Made by a program: the position numbers and the translations under genes. Under the pieces are notes generated by a model. The model had not been told where the DNA came from. It saw only the letters and a program-made list of their open reading frames with translations, and searched no databases. DNA of 64,000 nt from Sporosarcina luteola (GTDB lineage Bacteria; Bacillota; Bacilli; Bacillales_A; Planococcaceae), in the NCBI RefSeq assembly GCF_007991495.1, contig NZ_BJYL01000020.1, positions 62,001-126,000 of the forward strand, written 5' to 3'. Below, piece by piece: positions 9,253 through 17,452 of the stretch. How positions within the stretch are numbered: position 1 is the first letter of the stretch; the number at the start of each line of letters is the position of its first letter.

Positions 9253-11088
9253 TTGTTAAAACATTTTAAACACAGATTTGCTCTTCTGATTTTATTGTTG
9301 ATGATAGGAACAATTTTAGCAGCATGTAACAAGGATGATGATAAGGAACTAAGTGATCCGAATGAGTCAACATCTACTGACGTGTCGGAAACGGATGACG
9401 GTGAAGAAGATGCATCAGTTGACAGTGGACCAAAAGACGGAGGAACAATTGTAGGTGCGATGTATTCTGCACCAGCAGGAATGTTCAATCCGATCTTTTA
9501 TGAAGAAGCTTATGAGGCAAACATTTTAGACTTTACACATGAAGGTTTAGTAACACAAAATGAGAAACTTGAATTCATATCAAGCCTTGCGGAAAAGTGG
9601 GAAGTAAATGATGATCAAACTGAAATCACGTTTTTCTTGAAAGAAGGCGTGAAATGGCATGATGGAGAGGACTTTACAGCTGATGATGTTGTCTACACTT
9701 ATCAAGCAATGTCCGATCCTGAATATGAAAACGCTGGTGGTGTACGAGTAAATTACGTAGCTCCTTTACTCGGATACGAAGCCTATCAATCAGGAGAAAC
9801 GGATGTGTTTGAAGGAGTAGTAGCAGATGGGGACTATAAAGTGACATTTAAGTTCGCTGAACCGAACGTATCGCCACTTTACTATGCGAGCTTCCCAATT
9901 ATCCCTGAACACATTTTCAGTTCTATTTCTGTTAAGGATATTCCCGAAGCTGCTGAATCAAAAGATCCTGGCAAAGTAATTGGTACCGGGCCTTTCAAAT
10001 TCACTGATATGATTGAACGCGAACAATATATTCTTGAGCGCAATGAAGATTATTGGCAAGGTGCTCCGCACTTAGACAGCATTGTTTGGAAAGTAGTTGC
10101 ACAATCTGTCATGATCGGACTGCTTGAAAAAGGTGAGATTGACTTTGTAGCAAGTCCTGGCGGGATTGCTCCAGCTGATCATGACATTGTAGCTGACTTC
10201 GGAAACATTGAAATAATTGAACAAGCTGACTTTGGCTATCAACTAATGGGCTTCAAGCTGAACCACAGAACGACAGCTGATGTAGAGTCGGGTGCATTGA
10301 ATCCTGATAATTGGGTCCCGAACAAAAAATTGTCTGACCCTAAAGTGCGTCAAGCAATTGCTCACGCAGTTAACCGTCAAGGTCTTGTTGGTTCTGGGCA
10401 TGGGGAAGGTCTGTTACATGGCCGTGGACAGCCGATCAATTCGCCAATCGCACAACAAATGTGGGCATATGACGAATCTTCGGCTACCGCATATGAATAT
10501 GACCCTGACAAAGCTGGACAAATTTTAGATGACCTCGGCTATGTTGATGTTACAGGCGACGGCTTCCGAGAAGATCCGGAAGGCAAAGAATGGATATTGA
10601 ATTTTGATTATCCTACTGGAAACGAACTACGTGAACGTTCTGCTCCTATCCTTCAATCAGACTTAGAAAATGTGGGTATTAAGGTAAACCTACGCCAACC
10701 TGCTGAAATGTCAGTTTATGTACCTGGTTTGACAGATGACAATACGGATTGGGATCTTTACCTCATTGGTTGGAGCTTAAGTAGTACAGATCCAGATCCA
10801 GCTGGTCTATGGGCGACTAAAGCGGGTTACAACTTCTCCCGTTGGAACAGTCCTACATCTGAGGAGTTAATGCAAAAAGCTGTAAAAGCTCCTGACGCTT
10901 TTGATCAAGATTACCGTTCTAAAGTCTATGCTGAATGGCAAAAACATTTCTCTGAAGAATTGCCGGCATTGCTCCTTTACGCGCAAAACAGTCTATGGGC
11001 ATACAATGATCGTATTCAGGGTATCAAGATTCTTCCACATTCCATGTACCAAGATGCGCATGAATGGTGGGTCGAGGACGCGGAATAA
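9253..11088 (+). CDS. appA: peptide-binding lipoprotein of ABC transporter (SBP_bac_5 family)
   Basis: Extracytoplasmic solute-binding lipoprotein of 611 residues. Residues 1-25 form a lipoprotein signal peptide with lipobox LAAC and Cys25 as the lipidated residue, followed by an acidic Ser/Thr-rich linker (about 26-55). The mature part has the family features NPIF, the LAEKWEV region and the segment IGTGPFKF. The start is TTG 9253 behind GGGGGAC at about 9240-9246; no ATG fits better. It is 145 bp after appF and 68 bp before appB, with a stable hairpin before appB. It delivers oligopeptides to AppB/AppC. Confidence 0.92.
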   Translation: MLKHFKHRFALLILLLMIGTILAACNKDDDKELSDPNESTSTDVSETDDGEEDASVDSGPKDGGTIVGAMYSAPAGMFNPIFYEEAYEANILDFTHEGLVTQNEKLEFISSLAEKWEVNDDQTEITFFLKEGVKWHDGEDFTADDVVYTYQAMSDPEYENAGGVRVNYVAPLLGYEAYQSGETDVFEGVVADGDYKVTFKFAEPNVSPLYYASFPIIPEHIFSSISVKDIPEAAESKDPGKVIGTGPFKFTDMIEREQYILERNEDYWQGAPHLDSIVWKVVAQSVMIGLLEKGEIDFVASPGGIAPADHDIVADFGNIEIIEQADFGYQLMGFKLNHRTTADVESGALNPDNWVPNKKLSDPKVRQAIAHAVNRQGLVGSGHGEGLLHGRGQPINSPIAQQMWAYDESSATAYEYDPDKAGQILDDLGYVDVTGDGFREDPEGKEWILNFDYPTGNELRERSAPILQSDLENVGIKVNLRQPAEMSVYVPGLTDDNTDWDLYLIGWSLSSTDPDPAGLWATKAGYNFSRWNSPTSEELMQKAVKAPDAFDQDYRSKVYAEWQKHFSEELPALLLYAQNSLWAYNDRIQGIKILPHSMYQDAHEWWVEDAE

Positions 11089-11102
11089 CTTGAAGGAAAT
11101 AT

Positions 11103-11131
11103 GGAGGGTATACGTCAATCGTATACTCTCC
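11103..11131 (+). terminator. intercistronic hairpin between appA and appB
   Basis: GGAGGGTATACG and CGTATACTCTCC pair over 12 bp (one G-U) around a 5-base loop. There is no T-tract, so it more likely stabilises the appA message or dampens downstream expression than fully terminates. Binding proteins are usually needed in excess over permeases, which fits. Confidence 0.6.
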
Positions 11132-11156
11132 TCCTTCCTAGGTAGGGGGAAAACGA

Positions 11157-12122
11157 ATGTATCAATATATAATAAGACGAATTTTACAATTCATCCCAAT
11201 GTTACTTGCATTATCAATCATCGTTTTCGGCTTAGCAAAGGCAGCTCCTGGTGACCCATTTTCAGGCAAGATTCTTGATCCGGAAGTCGGCATGGAGGTA
11301 TATGAGAAGCAAAGGGCGGAGCTTGGTTTGGACAAACCGATTCCAGTCCAATATTTGCGCTGGGCAGGAAAAATTGTACAAGGCAGTTTCGGTGAGTCAA
11401 TTACTTATAAAGGCAGATCCGTTGAGAGTCTAATTAAAGAGCGCTTCCTAAACACAGTATATTTAGGGTTATTCGCACTCTTTATTACTTTACTAGTCGC
11501 GATTCCTATTGGGATCTATTCCGCACGACATCCATACTCACTGTTGGATTACGGATCAACGACATTCGGCTTTTTTGGACTAGCCGTTCCAAACTTTTTC
11601 TTTGGTCTGGTTGTCATCTACTTATTCTCCATCAAACTAGGATGGTTTCCTGCTCAAGGGACACTTTCTTCCAATAAACTAACAGGCTTTGCAGAGTTCC
11701 AAGATAGAATTCATCACATGATTTTACCAGGGTTGACGCTTGGGTTGGCAAGTACAGCCAGTTACATGCGTTATATGCGATCCGAGGTAATGGACGTTCT
11801 TGGCAGTGATTTTATTAGAACAGCCAAAGCGAAAGGGATGTCGAACAATAACGTTCTTTACAAACATACACTTCGCAACGCGCTAATTCCGGTTATCACA
11901 TTACTCGGCATGGAACTGGGCCCTTTACTTGGCGGAGCAATTATTACTGAACAGGTTTTCAACTTTCCTGGCATTGGCACCCTTTTCATAGGCTCCGTCA
12001 TTAACCGGGATTATCCAGTCGTCATGGCGATTACTCTTTTACTGGGAGTTGCCATTCTTGTAGGAAATTTGTTGGCAGATATATTTTATAGCGTCGTAGA
12101 TCCGAGGATTCGCTATGACTGA
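11157..12122 (+). CDS. appB: oligopeptide ABC transporter permease
   Basis: Integral membrane permease of 321 residues with about six transmembrane segments. An N-terminal helix (about 9-29) is followed by a large extracytoplasmic loop, as in the OppB/DppB family. The EAA motif region, with RTAKAKGMSNNNVLYKHTLR, contacts the ATPases. GTAGGGGG precedes ATG 11157. It forms the channel with AppC, whose gene begins 14 bp later. Confidence 0.92.
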   Translation: MYQYIIRRILQFIPMLLALSIIVFGLAKAAPGDPFSGKILDPEVGMEVYEKQRAELGLDKPIPVQYLRWAGKIVQGSFGESITYKGRSVESLIKERFLNTVYLGLFALFITLLVAIPIGIYSARHPYSLLDYGSTTFGFFGLAVPNFFFGLVVIYLFSIKLGWFPAQGTLSSNKLTGFAEFQDRIHHMILPGLTLGLASTASYMRYMRSEVMDVLGSDFIRTAKAKGMSNNNVLYKHTLRNALIPVITLLGMELGPLLGGAIITEQVFNFPGIGTLFIGSVINRDYPVVMAITLLLGVAILVGNLLADIFYSVVDPRIRYD

Positions 12123-12136
12123 GGTGGTGAGAATAT

Positions 12137-13054
12137 ATGCGTACGGTTAATGAAAAAGAAAATCAACTTGATGAACTTCAGATTGAAACAAGAAGGAAAC
12201 ATCGAAGTCCTTTTCAGTTATCTCTTCGGCGATTCCTGAAAAACAAGCTCGCCATCGCAGGCATGATTGTTCTCATCATTATCATAGGGTCAGCGGTTTT
12301 TGCACCTCTCTTGACGGACCATGATCCGAAAGCGCATAATCTTTTAAAGGTTGAGCAAAAGCCAAGCAAAGAACACATTCTAGGAACGGATAGCTCGGGT
12401 CGCGATAATTTCTCGAGATTGCTATACGGTGCAAGAGTTTCATTGACCATCGGTATTAGTACAATGGTTTTCACCGTCTTGTTAGGCATGATTTTCGGGA
12501 CACTTAGTGGTTATTACGGCGGAAAAATCGATAGCATCATTATGCGGATTACGGATTTGTTTCTAGCTTTACCTTTTCTCGTCTTGGCGCTGACAATCAT
12601 TGCCCTTTTGAAAAAAGTTACGATCGGGCTGTTCGTTGTCATCATTGCAGTTACAAGTTGGCCGACATTGTCGAGGATTATTCGTGGTACTTTCCTTTCT
12701 TTACGTGAACAGGAATTTGTCCTTGGTGCAAGGGCAATCGGTGCAAGCGACTTCAGAATCATCTTTAGACACTTTTTGCCAAATGCAATTGGGCCGATTA
12801 TTGTAAATGCGACTTTATTAATGGCTGCAATGATTATCGTCGAATCCGGACTTAGCTTCATCGGCATGGGAATTCCCCAACCGACACCAACATGGGGAAA
12901 TATGATTTCAGAGGCACAAGGGCTACGTATACTACGGTATCATCCTGAAGCATGGATTCCACCAGGTCTCGCAATTCTCCTAACGGTTCTCAGCATCAAT
13001 TTCATTGGGGACGGGCTAAGAGACGCGTTTGATCCAAAGAGTGATAGACGTTAA
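12137..13054 (+). CDS. appC: oligopeptide ABC transporter permease
   Basis: Second permease, 305 residues, OppC/DppC type. It has a short N-terminal cytosolic part, a first helix near residues 35-58, the family motif LGTDSSGRDNFSRLLYGAR, and the EAA-loop region VLGARAIGASDFRIIFRHFLPN. GAGGTGGTGAG precedes the ATG. It is the last gene of the operon, followed by a long hairpin at 13138-13181. Confidence 0.92.
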   Translation: MRTVNEKENQLDELQIETRRKHRSPFQLSLRRFLKNKLAIAGMIVLIIIIGSAVFAPLLTDHDPKAHNLLKVEQKPSKEHILGTDSSGRDNFSRLLYGARVSLTIGISTMVFTVLLGMIFGTLSGYYGGKIDSIIMRITDLFLALPFLVLALTIIALLKKVTIGLFVVIIAVTSWPTLSRIIRGTFLSLREQEFVLGARAIGASDFRIIFRHFLPNAIGPIIVNATLLMAAMIIVESGLSFIGMGIPQPTPTWGNMISEAQGLRILRYHPEAWIPPGLAILLTVLSINFIGDGLRDAFDPKSDRR

Positions 13055-13137
13055 AATGCATATCAAATAAAACCAGTATGGTTCCCTTTTCGGTAGGCAT
13101 CTACTTACTCAAATTTAACACGATTTTATAAGAAAAA

Positions 13138-13181
13138 AGACAGTAGGCAAACACCGAAATTTCGCTGTTTGTCTACTGTCT
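13138..13181. terminator. long inverted repeat downstream of appC
   Basis: AGACAGTAG-G-CAAACA and TGTTTG-T-CTACTGTCT pair over 16 bp. On the plus strand no T-tract follows. On the minus strand the stem is followed by TTTTTTCT, so as an intrinsic terminator it points against antisense transcription into appC. It may still end or protect the app mRNA. Confidence 0.6.
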
Positions 13182-13183
13182 GC

Positions 13184-13264
13184 ATGTTCATGAAAAGACC
13201 GATTGTGACAGATGGCTTAAAAGTGACTGTCGGTTTCAATGAAGACCGTTTGAAAGAGGTATGA
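13184..13264 (+). pseudogene. remnant of a second yusI copy (3' end only)
   Basis: These 27 codons (ATG to TGA) align without gaps to the last part of yusI at 6556-6636; I count about 67 of 81 bases identical. The protein reads KRPIVTDGLKVTVGFNEDR against KRPIVTDGSKVTVGFKEDQ in YusI. Many differences are at third codon positions, so the fragment diverged as coding sequence, not as random decay. It lies where the native yusI 3' end would be expected, directly before gcvH, and probably marks the junction of the App insertion. Confidence 0.8.
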
Positions 13265-13352
13265 GGAGCGAAATAACTCACTTGTCTTTATCATTGAAAT
13301 ATGTGAGAATTGAATAGAAATAAATAAATGTATACTTATGGAGGGGTACGGG

Positions 13353-13736
13353 ATGAGCACACCTAAAGATTTGCGTTATTCTGAAGAACATGAATGGGTA
13401 AAAGATGAGAATGGTAAATATCGCATCGGTATTACGCATTTTGCACAATCCGAGCTTGGCGATATCGTTTTTGTTGAACTTCCACAAGTTGGCGACGAAG
13501 TGAAATCGGACGAGCCATTCGGAAGTGTTGAATCGGTAAAAACTGTATCTGAATTATATGCTCCTATAAGCGGTAAAGTTGTAGAAGTGAACGAAGAATT
13601 GGAAGACAGCCCTGAATTGGTGAACGAGTCTCCATACGAAGGTGCATGGATGATCGTAGTTGAAGCATCTGACCAGTCAGAAATTGACGCATTAATGTCT
13701 GCTGAAGACTACGACAAAATGACTGTCGGAGAGTAA
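13353..13736 (+). CDS. gcvH: glycine cleavage system H protein (lipoyl carrier)
   Basis: A 127-residue lipoyl-domain protein, the same length as B. subtilis GcvH. The lipoylated lysine is Lys63 in [11 protein letters not shown]. It shuttles the methylamine group in glycine cleavage. In B. subtilis it is also the obligatory platform on which octanoyl/lipoyl groups are assembled before transfer to other enzymes, which ties it to lipA at 32.5 kb. ATG 13353 follows GGAGGGG at 13340-13346; the in-frame codon at 13338 overlaps that site. It is followed by a terminator and then yusF-yusE, the B. subtilis order. Confidence 0.96.
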   Translation: MSTPKDLRYSEEHEWVKDENGKYRIGITHFAQSELGDIVFVELPQVGDEVKSDEPFGSVESVKTVSELYAPISGKVVEVNEELEDSPELVNESPYEGAWMIVVEASDQSEIDALMSAEDYDKMTVGE

Positions 13737-13745
13737 TTTTCTAAG

Positions 13746-13777
13746 AAGGCGCTGGGGATAATTCCGGCGCTTTTTTC
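13746..13777 (+). terminator. terminator after gcvH
   Basis: AAG-CGC with GCGCTT plus inner GG/CC pairs form a bulged stem followed by TTTTTT, 10 bases after the gcvH stop. The stem is imperfect, so read-through into yusF is possible. Confidence 0.65.
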
Positions 13778-13797
13778 AATAATTCAGGAGGCGGAAA

Positions 13798-14139
13798 ATG
13801 GAATTTCGTAGAGTTCTCATCGTTGAAGGTGCGTCTGATCGGCAAAGGCTGCAAAAGGTGTTGGCGGAGCAAGTTGAAATCATTTGTACGAATGGGACTG
13901 TGAGTCCTTATCGCATTGAAGAAATGCTCATGCCTTATGAGGACTGTGAGCTGTTTGTCTTTTTTGACGCCGACGAATCCGGGGAGAAAATCCGTACACT
14001 CTTCAAAAGAGCCTATCCAGAAGCAATCCATCTCTATACCGAACGTGTCTACAAACAAGTTGAGACGACCCCCTATCGTGTGCTCGCATCAATCCTTCTT
14101 GCTGAAAACTTTGAAATACATCCCGAATTCTTACTCTGA
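13798..14139 (+). CDS. yusF: small Toprim-domain protein
   Basis: A 113-residue protein consisting of little more than a Toprim fold. The conserved Glu is Glu10 in LIVEGASD and the DxD motif is Asp57/Asp59 in FFDADESGEK. Toprim domains bind Mg2+ and act in nucleases, primases and topoisomerases; the family resembles the ribonuclease M5 Toprim part. AGGAGGCGG precedes the ATG. It is 12 bp upstream of yusE and probably cotranscribed with it. Substrate unknown. Confidence 0.85.
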   Translation: MEFRRVLIVEGASDRQRLQKVLAEQVEIICTNGTVSPYRIEEMLMPYEDCELFVFFDADESGEKIRTLFKRAYPEAIHLYTERVYKQVETTPYRVLASILLAENFEIHPEFLL

Positions 14140-14151
14140 AGGTGAATAAAA

Positions 14152-14460
14152 ATGGTTACTATTGAAAATTGGACACGTGGGCATTGGGAAGCTAGCAAAA
14201 TTGATTTTCCGAAATCCGTGTTTTATTTATACACACCAATGTGCGGCACTTGTTTAGTCGCGTCCAAAATGGTGGAAGTCATTGCTGCCATGAAAACGGA
14301 CTTGCCGATTGGCAAAGCTGATTTGAATTATGTTGAGGACCTTGCAATTGACTATGAAATCGAAAGCGTTCCGTGTTTACTCATTCAAGAAGGTGGAAAA
14401 GTCGTTCACAAAATCTATGCATTCCACTCTGTTCCGTATTTACTTGAAAAGTTAAGTTGA
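14152..14460 (+). CDS. yusE: thioredoxin-like protein
   Basis: A 102-residue thioredoxin-fold protein with the redox motif CGTC (Cys31, Cys34) and the cis-proline region ESVPCLLI. There is no signal peptide. It sits in the conserved gcvH-yusF-yusE-met order. The CGTC motif differs from housekeeping TrxA (CGPC), so a specialised partner is likely. Its stop codon overlaps the -35 box of the met operon promoter. Confidence 0.87.
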   Translation: MVTIENWTRGHWEASKIDFPKSVFYLYTPMCGTCLVASKMVEVIAAMKTDLPIGKADLNYVEDLAIDYEIESVPCLLIQEGGKVVHKIYAFHSVPYLLEKLS

Positions 14461-14485
14461 CATCGGTTCGGCTCCATGATATAAA
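14457..14485 (+). promoter_or_regulatory. sigma-A promoter of the SAM-riboswitch/metNPQ transcript
   Basis: TTGACA at 14457-14462 and TATAAA at 14480-14485 are separated by exactly 17 bp, a near-consensus promoter. The -35 hexamer overlaps the yusE stop codon. The predicted start is about 20 bp upstream of riboswitch helix P1. Confidence 0.85.
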
Positions 14486-14510
14486 TGTATCTATTAACTT
14501 AATTGAATAT

Positions 14511-14685
14511 CGTCGCTCTTATAAAGAGAGGTGGAGGGAAGTGCCCTATGAAGCCCGGCAACCGTCACGGAAGTGAAATGGTGCCAAGTCACGCAAAGCG
14601 TTTGCTTTGAGAGATGAGAGATCGGATGGACGTTTTTTTATATATGACGTTATAGCCTTTCTGCTTATCTGCGGAAAGGCTTTTA
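14511..14685 (+). promoter_or_regulatory. SAM-I riboswitch (S box) with terminator
   Basis: The aptamer shows the S-box core AGAGGTGGAGGGA, then GCCCTATGAAGCCCGGCAAC and GGTGCCAAGTC. Helix P1 pairs CTCTTAT at 14516-14522 with ATGAGAG at 14614-14620. An intrinsic terminator follows at about 14655-14685 (GCCTTTC with GAAAGGC, extended inward, then CTTTTATTT). S-adenosylmethionine binding should favour termination and so shut off metNPQ when methionine is plentiful. Confidence 0.96.
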
Positions 14686-14718
14686 TTTATTGGGCATAAT
14701 TATACAGAGGTGAATTAA

Positions 14719-15732
14719 ATGATCCAGTTAACAGATGTAAATAAAAAATTTGGTGCGGGTGCGAATGCGATTAACGCAGTCGATCAAGTGAATTTGGACA
14801 TTGAGGAAGGCGAAATCTTCGGCATCATCGGTTATAGCGGAGCAGGGAAAAGTACGTTAATCCGACTATTGAATGGTCTTGAAAAGCCTTCATCGGGAAC
14901 TGTAACAATCGCGGGCTATGAAATGTCCTCAGTCAGCAATAAGAAATTAAGAGAAGCAAGACAGAAAATAAGCATGATCTTCCAACATTTCAACTTACTT
15001 TGGTCACGTACAGTGAAGCAAAACATTTCCTTTCCGTTGGAGATTGCGGGGATTAAAAAGACTGAACGTGAAAAAAAGGTGAATGAGTTAATTGAGTTGG
15101 TCGGTTTAAAGGGAAGGGAGAACGCTTACCCTTCGGAATTATCAGGTGGGCAAAAGCAACGTGTCGGAATTGCAAGGGCATTGGCCAATGATCCTGAAGT
15201 GTTGCTTTGTGACGAAGCGACGTCAGCGCTGGACCCTGAAACGACGGATTCCATCCTTGATTTATTGACAAGTATCAATGAACGGCTTGGCTTGACGATC
15301 GTGCTGATCACCCATGAAATGCATGTCATTCGGAAGATCTGCCATCAAGTCGCTGTCATGGAAGCGGGGAAGGTAGTTGAAACCGGTTCTGTTCTTGAAG
15401 TGTTTCAATCACCTGAAGCGCCGATTACGAAACGATTTGTTTCGCAGGTGACGGAACCATCTGGAACCGAGCAGGCAATCGCGCATCTACCAACCGGAAC
15501 TCTCGTCAAACTTGTATTCGTCGGCGAGCGGACGGAACAGCCTGTACTAGCCAGTTTGATCCGTACGTTTCCAATAGAAGTGAGCATCGTCCAGGGGAAC
15601 ATTTCCCACACGAAGGGCGGGGCGTATGGAACGCTTATTTTGCAACTGATCGGTCATGAAAAAGAAATTGAAGAAGCGATTGCCCATCTTCATGAACAAG
15701 GCGTACGGACGGAGGTGATCGGCAATGATTGA
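14719..15732 (+). CDS. metN: methionine ABC transporter ATP-binding protein
   Basis: ABC ATPase of 337 residues. Walker A is GYSGAGKS at 38-45, the signature is LSGGQKQR, Walker B is LLCDEATSALD, and the switch histidine lies in ITHEMHV. The C-terminal portion (from about 260) corresponds to the NIL/ACT-like domain that senses methionine in MetN proteins. AGAGGTG precedes the ATG. It drives D/L-methionine uptake with MetP and MetQ and is controlled by the upstream SAM riboswitch. Confidence 0.96.
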   Translation: MIQLTDVNKKFGAGANAINAVDQVNLDIEEGEIFGIIGYSGAGKSTLIRLLNGLEKPSSGTVTIAGYEMSSVSNKKLREARQKISMIFQHFNLLWSRTVKQNISFPLEIAGIKKTEREKKVNELIELVGLKGRENAYPSELSGGQKQRVGIARALANDPEVLLCDEATSALDPETTDSILDLLTSINERLGLTIVLITHEMHVIRKICHQVAVMEAGKVVETGSVLEVFQSPEAPITKRFVSQVTEPSGTEQAIAHLPTGTLVKLVFVGERTEQPVLASLIRTFPIEVSIVQGNISHTKGGAYGTLILQLIGHEKEIEEAIAHLHEQGVRTEVIGND

Positions 15733-16393
15733 GGAATTATTACCACATGTCAATTGGGAGAAAATGTGGGAAGCAACTGTTGAAACATTGTATATGACAG
15801 GAGTTTCCACATTATATACATTCATTTTCGGACTTGTCCTTGGTGTACTGCTATTCTTATCGAGCCCCGGACAGCTTTGGAAAAATAAACTCGTTTACGG
15901 TGTAACGGGGGCGTTCGTCAATATTTTCCGGTCTATTCCTTTCATTATTTTAATCATTCTATTGATTCCGTTCACGACCTTGTTTGTCGGATCGATGCGC
16001 GGTCCGGAAGCAGCCATCCCGGCGCTCGTCATCGGAGCTGCTCCGTTTTATGCACGGATGGTTATGATCGGCTTGCGTGAAATTGACAAAGGTGTCATTG
16101 AAGCTGCAAGATCCATGGGTGCAAAAACAAGCACAATCATCTTCAAAGTGTTGTTGCCTGAATCGATGCCGGCCCTCATTTCAGGGATTACGGTCACTTC
16201 GATTGCGCTCGTCGGTTATACGGCGATGGCAGGTGTCATTGGGGCTGGCGGTCTAGGGAACCTTGCGTACTATGAAGGGTTCCAGCGAAGCCGAACTGAT
16301 GTGATGATCGTCGCAACCATCATAATTCTGATTATCGTATTTGCGATTCAGATTATTGGTGACATAGCGGTAAAAAAAATGGACAAGCGTTAA
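15725..16393 (+). CDS. metP: methionine ABC transporter permease
   Basis: A 222-residue membrane permease with about five hydrophobic segments and the binding-protein-dependent EAA loop EAARSMGAKTSTIIFKVLLPE. This length is typical of MetI/MetP. It overlaps the end of metN by 8 bp, indicating coupled translation, and it is followed by metQ 54 bp later. Confidence 0.95.
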   Translation: MIEELLPHVNWEKMWEATVETLYMTGVSTLYTFIFGLVLGVLLFLSSPGQLWKNKLVYGVTGAFVNIFRSIPFIILIILLIPFTTLFVGSMRGPEAAIPALVIGAAPFYARMVMIGLREIDKGVIEAARSMGAKTSTIIFKVLLPESMPALISGITVTSIALVGYTAMAGVIGAGGLGNLAYYEGFQRSRTDVMIVATIIILIIVFAIQIIGDIAVKKMDKR

Positions 16394-16447
16394 TTTGCAG
16401 GACTTCCTGTTAATTATAAAAAACATCTATGAATGGAGAGATGAATT

Positions 16448-17302
16448 ATGAAGAAGATAATATCCGCATTACTATTGACGGTTCTTGTGCTCGCTTTGGC
16501 GGCATGCGGAGCGAAAGATAAAGAAGAGGGCGCTAGCGGAAGCAAGAATGGTTCTGGCGATAAAGGGGAGCAGACGAAAATCGTCATTGGCGCTTCAAAC
16601 ACACCTCATGCAGTCATTTTGGAAAAAGTGAAGCCATTGTTGAAAGAAAAAGGCTATGACTTGGAAATCGAAACGTATCAAGACTATATATTGCCGAACA
16701 AAGATTTAGAATCAGGTCAATTAGATGCGAACTATTTCCAGACCATCCCTTACTTGGAAAGTCAAATTGCTGATTTTGGCTACGACTTCGTCAACGCCGG
16801 AGGAATCCATATTGAACCGATGGGTGTTTATTCGAAAAAATATAAATCTCTAGATGAATTGCCGGACGGTGCTACGGTTCTTATGAGCAACTCTGTTTCG
16901 GATCATGGCCGTGTGCTTGAAATGCTTGAAAAAGAAGGATTGATCACACTTGCTGAAGGTGTTGATAAAGTTAAAGCTGAACTTGAAGATATCGTAGACA
17001 ACCCGAAGAATTTGAAGTTTGAACCGGATTATGAAGCAGCCCTAATGCCGACACTTTATAAGAATGACGAAGGCGACGCACTCCTCATTAATTCCAACTA
17101 TGCAATCGATGCAGGTATTAATCCGCTGGAAGACTCGATTGCACTTGAAGAGACCGACTCGCCATATGTCAACGTCATCACAGTCCGTTCAGGTGATGAA
17201 AACAACGAAGCAATCAAAGCGCTTGTAGAAGTGTTGACGTCTGAAGAAATCCAGGATTTCATGTTGGAAGAGTGGGGCGGATCGGTCGTTCCAGTAAAAT
17301 AA
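16448..17302 (+). CDS. metQ: methionine-binding lipoprotein
   Basis: A 284-residue NLPA-family binding lipoprotein. The signal peptide ends in lipobox LAAC with Cys20 lipidated, followed by a charged Gly/Ser-rich linker. The mature part has the family pattern GASNTPHAVIL near the start and QLDANYFQ. It captures methionine outside the membrane for MetP/MetN. A GGAGAG site precedes the ATG. Confidence 0.95.
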   Translation: MKKIISALLLTVLVLALAACGAKDKEEGASGSKNGSGDKGEQTKIVIGASNTPHAVILEKVKPLLKEKGYDLEIETYQDYILPNKDLESGQLDANYFQTIPYLESQIADFGYDFVNAGGIHIEPMGVYSKKYKSLDELPDGATVLMSNSVSDHGRVLEMLEKEGLITLAEGVDKVKAELEDIVDNPKNLKFEPDYEAALMPTLYKNDEGDALLINSNYAIDAGINPLEDSIALEETDSPYVNVITVRSGDENNEAIKALVEVLTSEEIQDFMLEEWGGSVVPVK

Positions 17303-17312
17303 ATCATAAATT

Positions 17313-17361
17313 AAGATTGGCAATTTTATCGAAAATCGATATCATTGCCAGTCTTTTTTTC
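17313..17361 (+). terminator. terminator of the metNPQ operon
   Basis: AAGATTGGCAAT and ATTGCCAGTCTT pair over 12 bp (one G-U) with inner GAAAATC/GAT complementarity, followed by TTTTTTTC. Confidence 0.88.
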
Positions 17362-17452
17362 TTTTGGAAAAAGGCATTCCTATTCTCTCTTTAGTATGGT
17401 AAAGTAGTTTCATCAATTATGAATACATATGTATTTTTGAGGAGGACATGAT

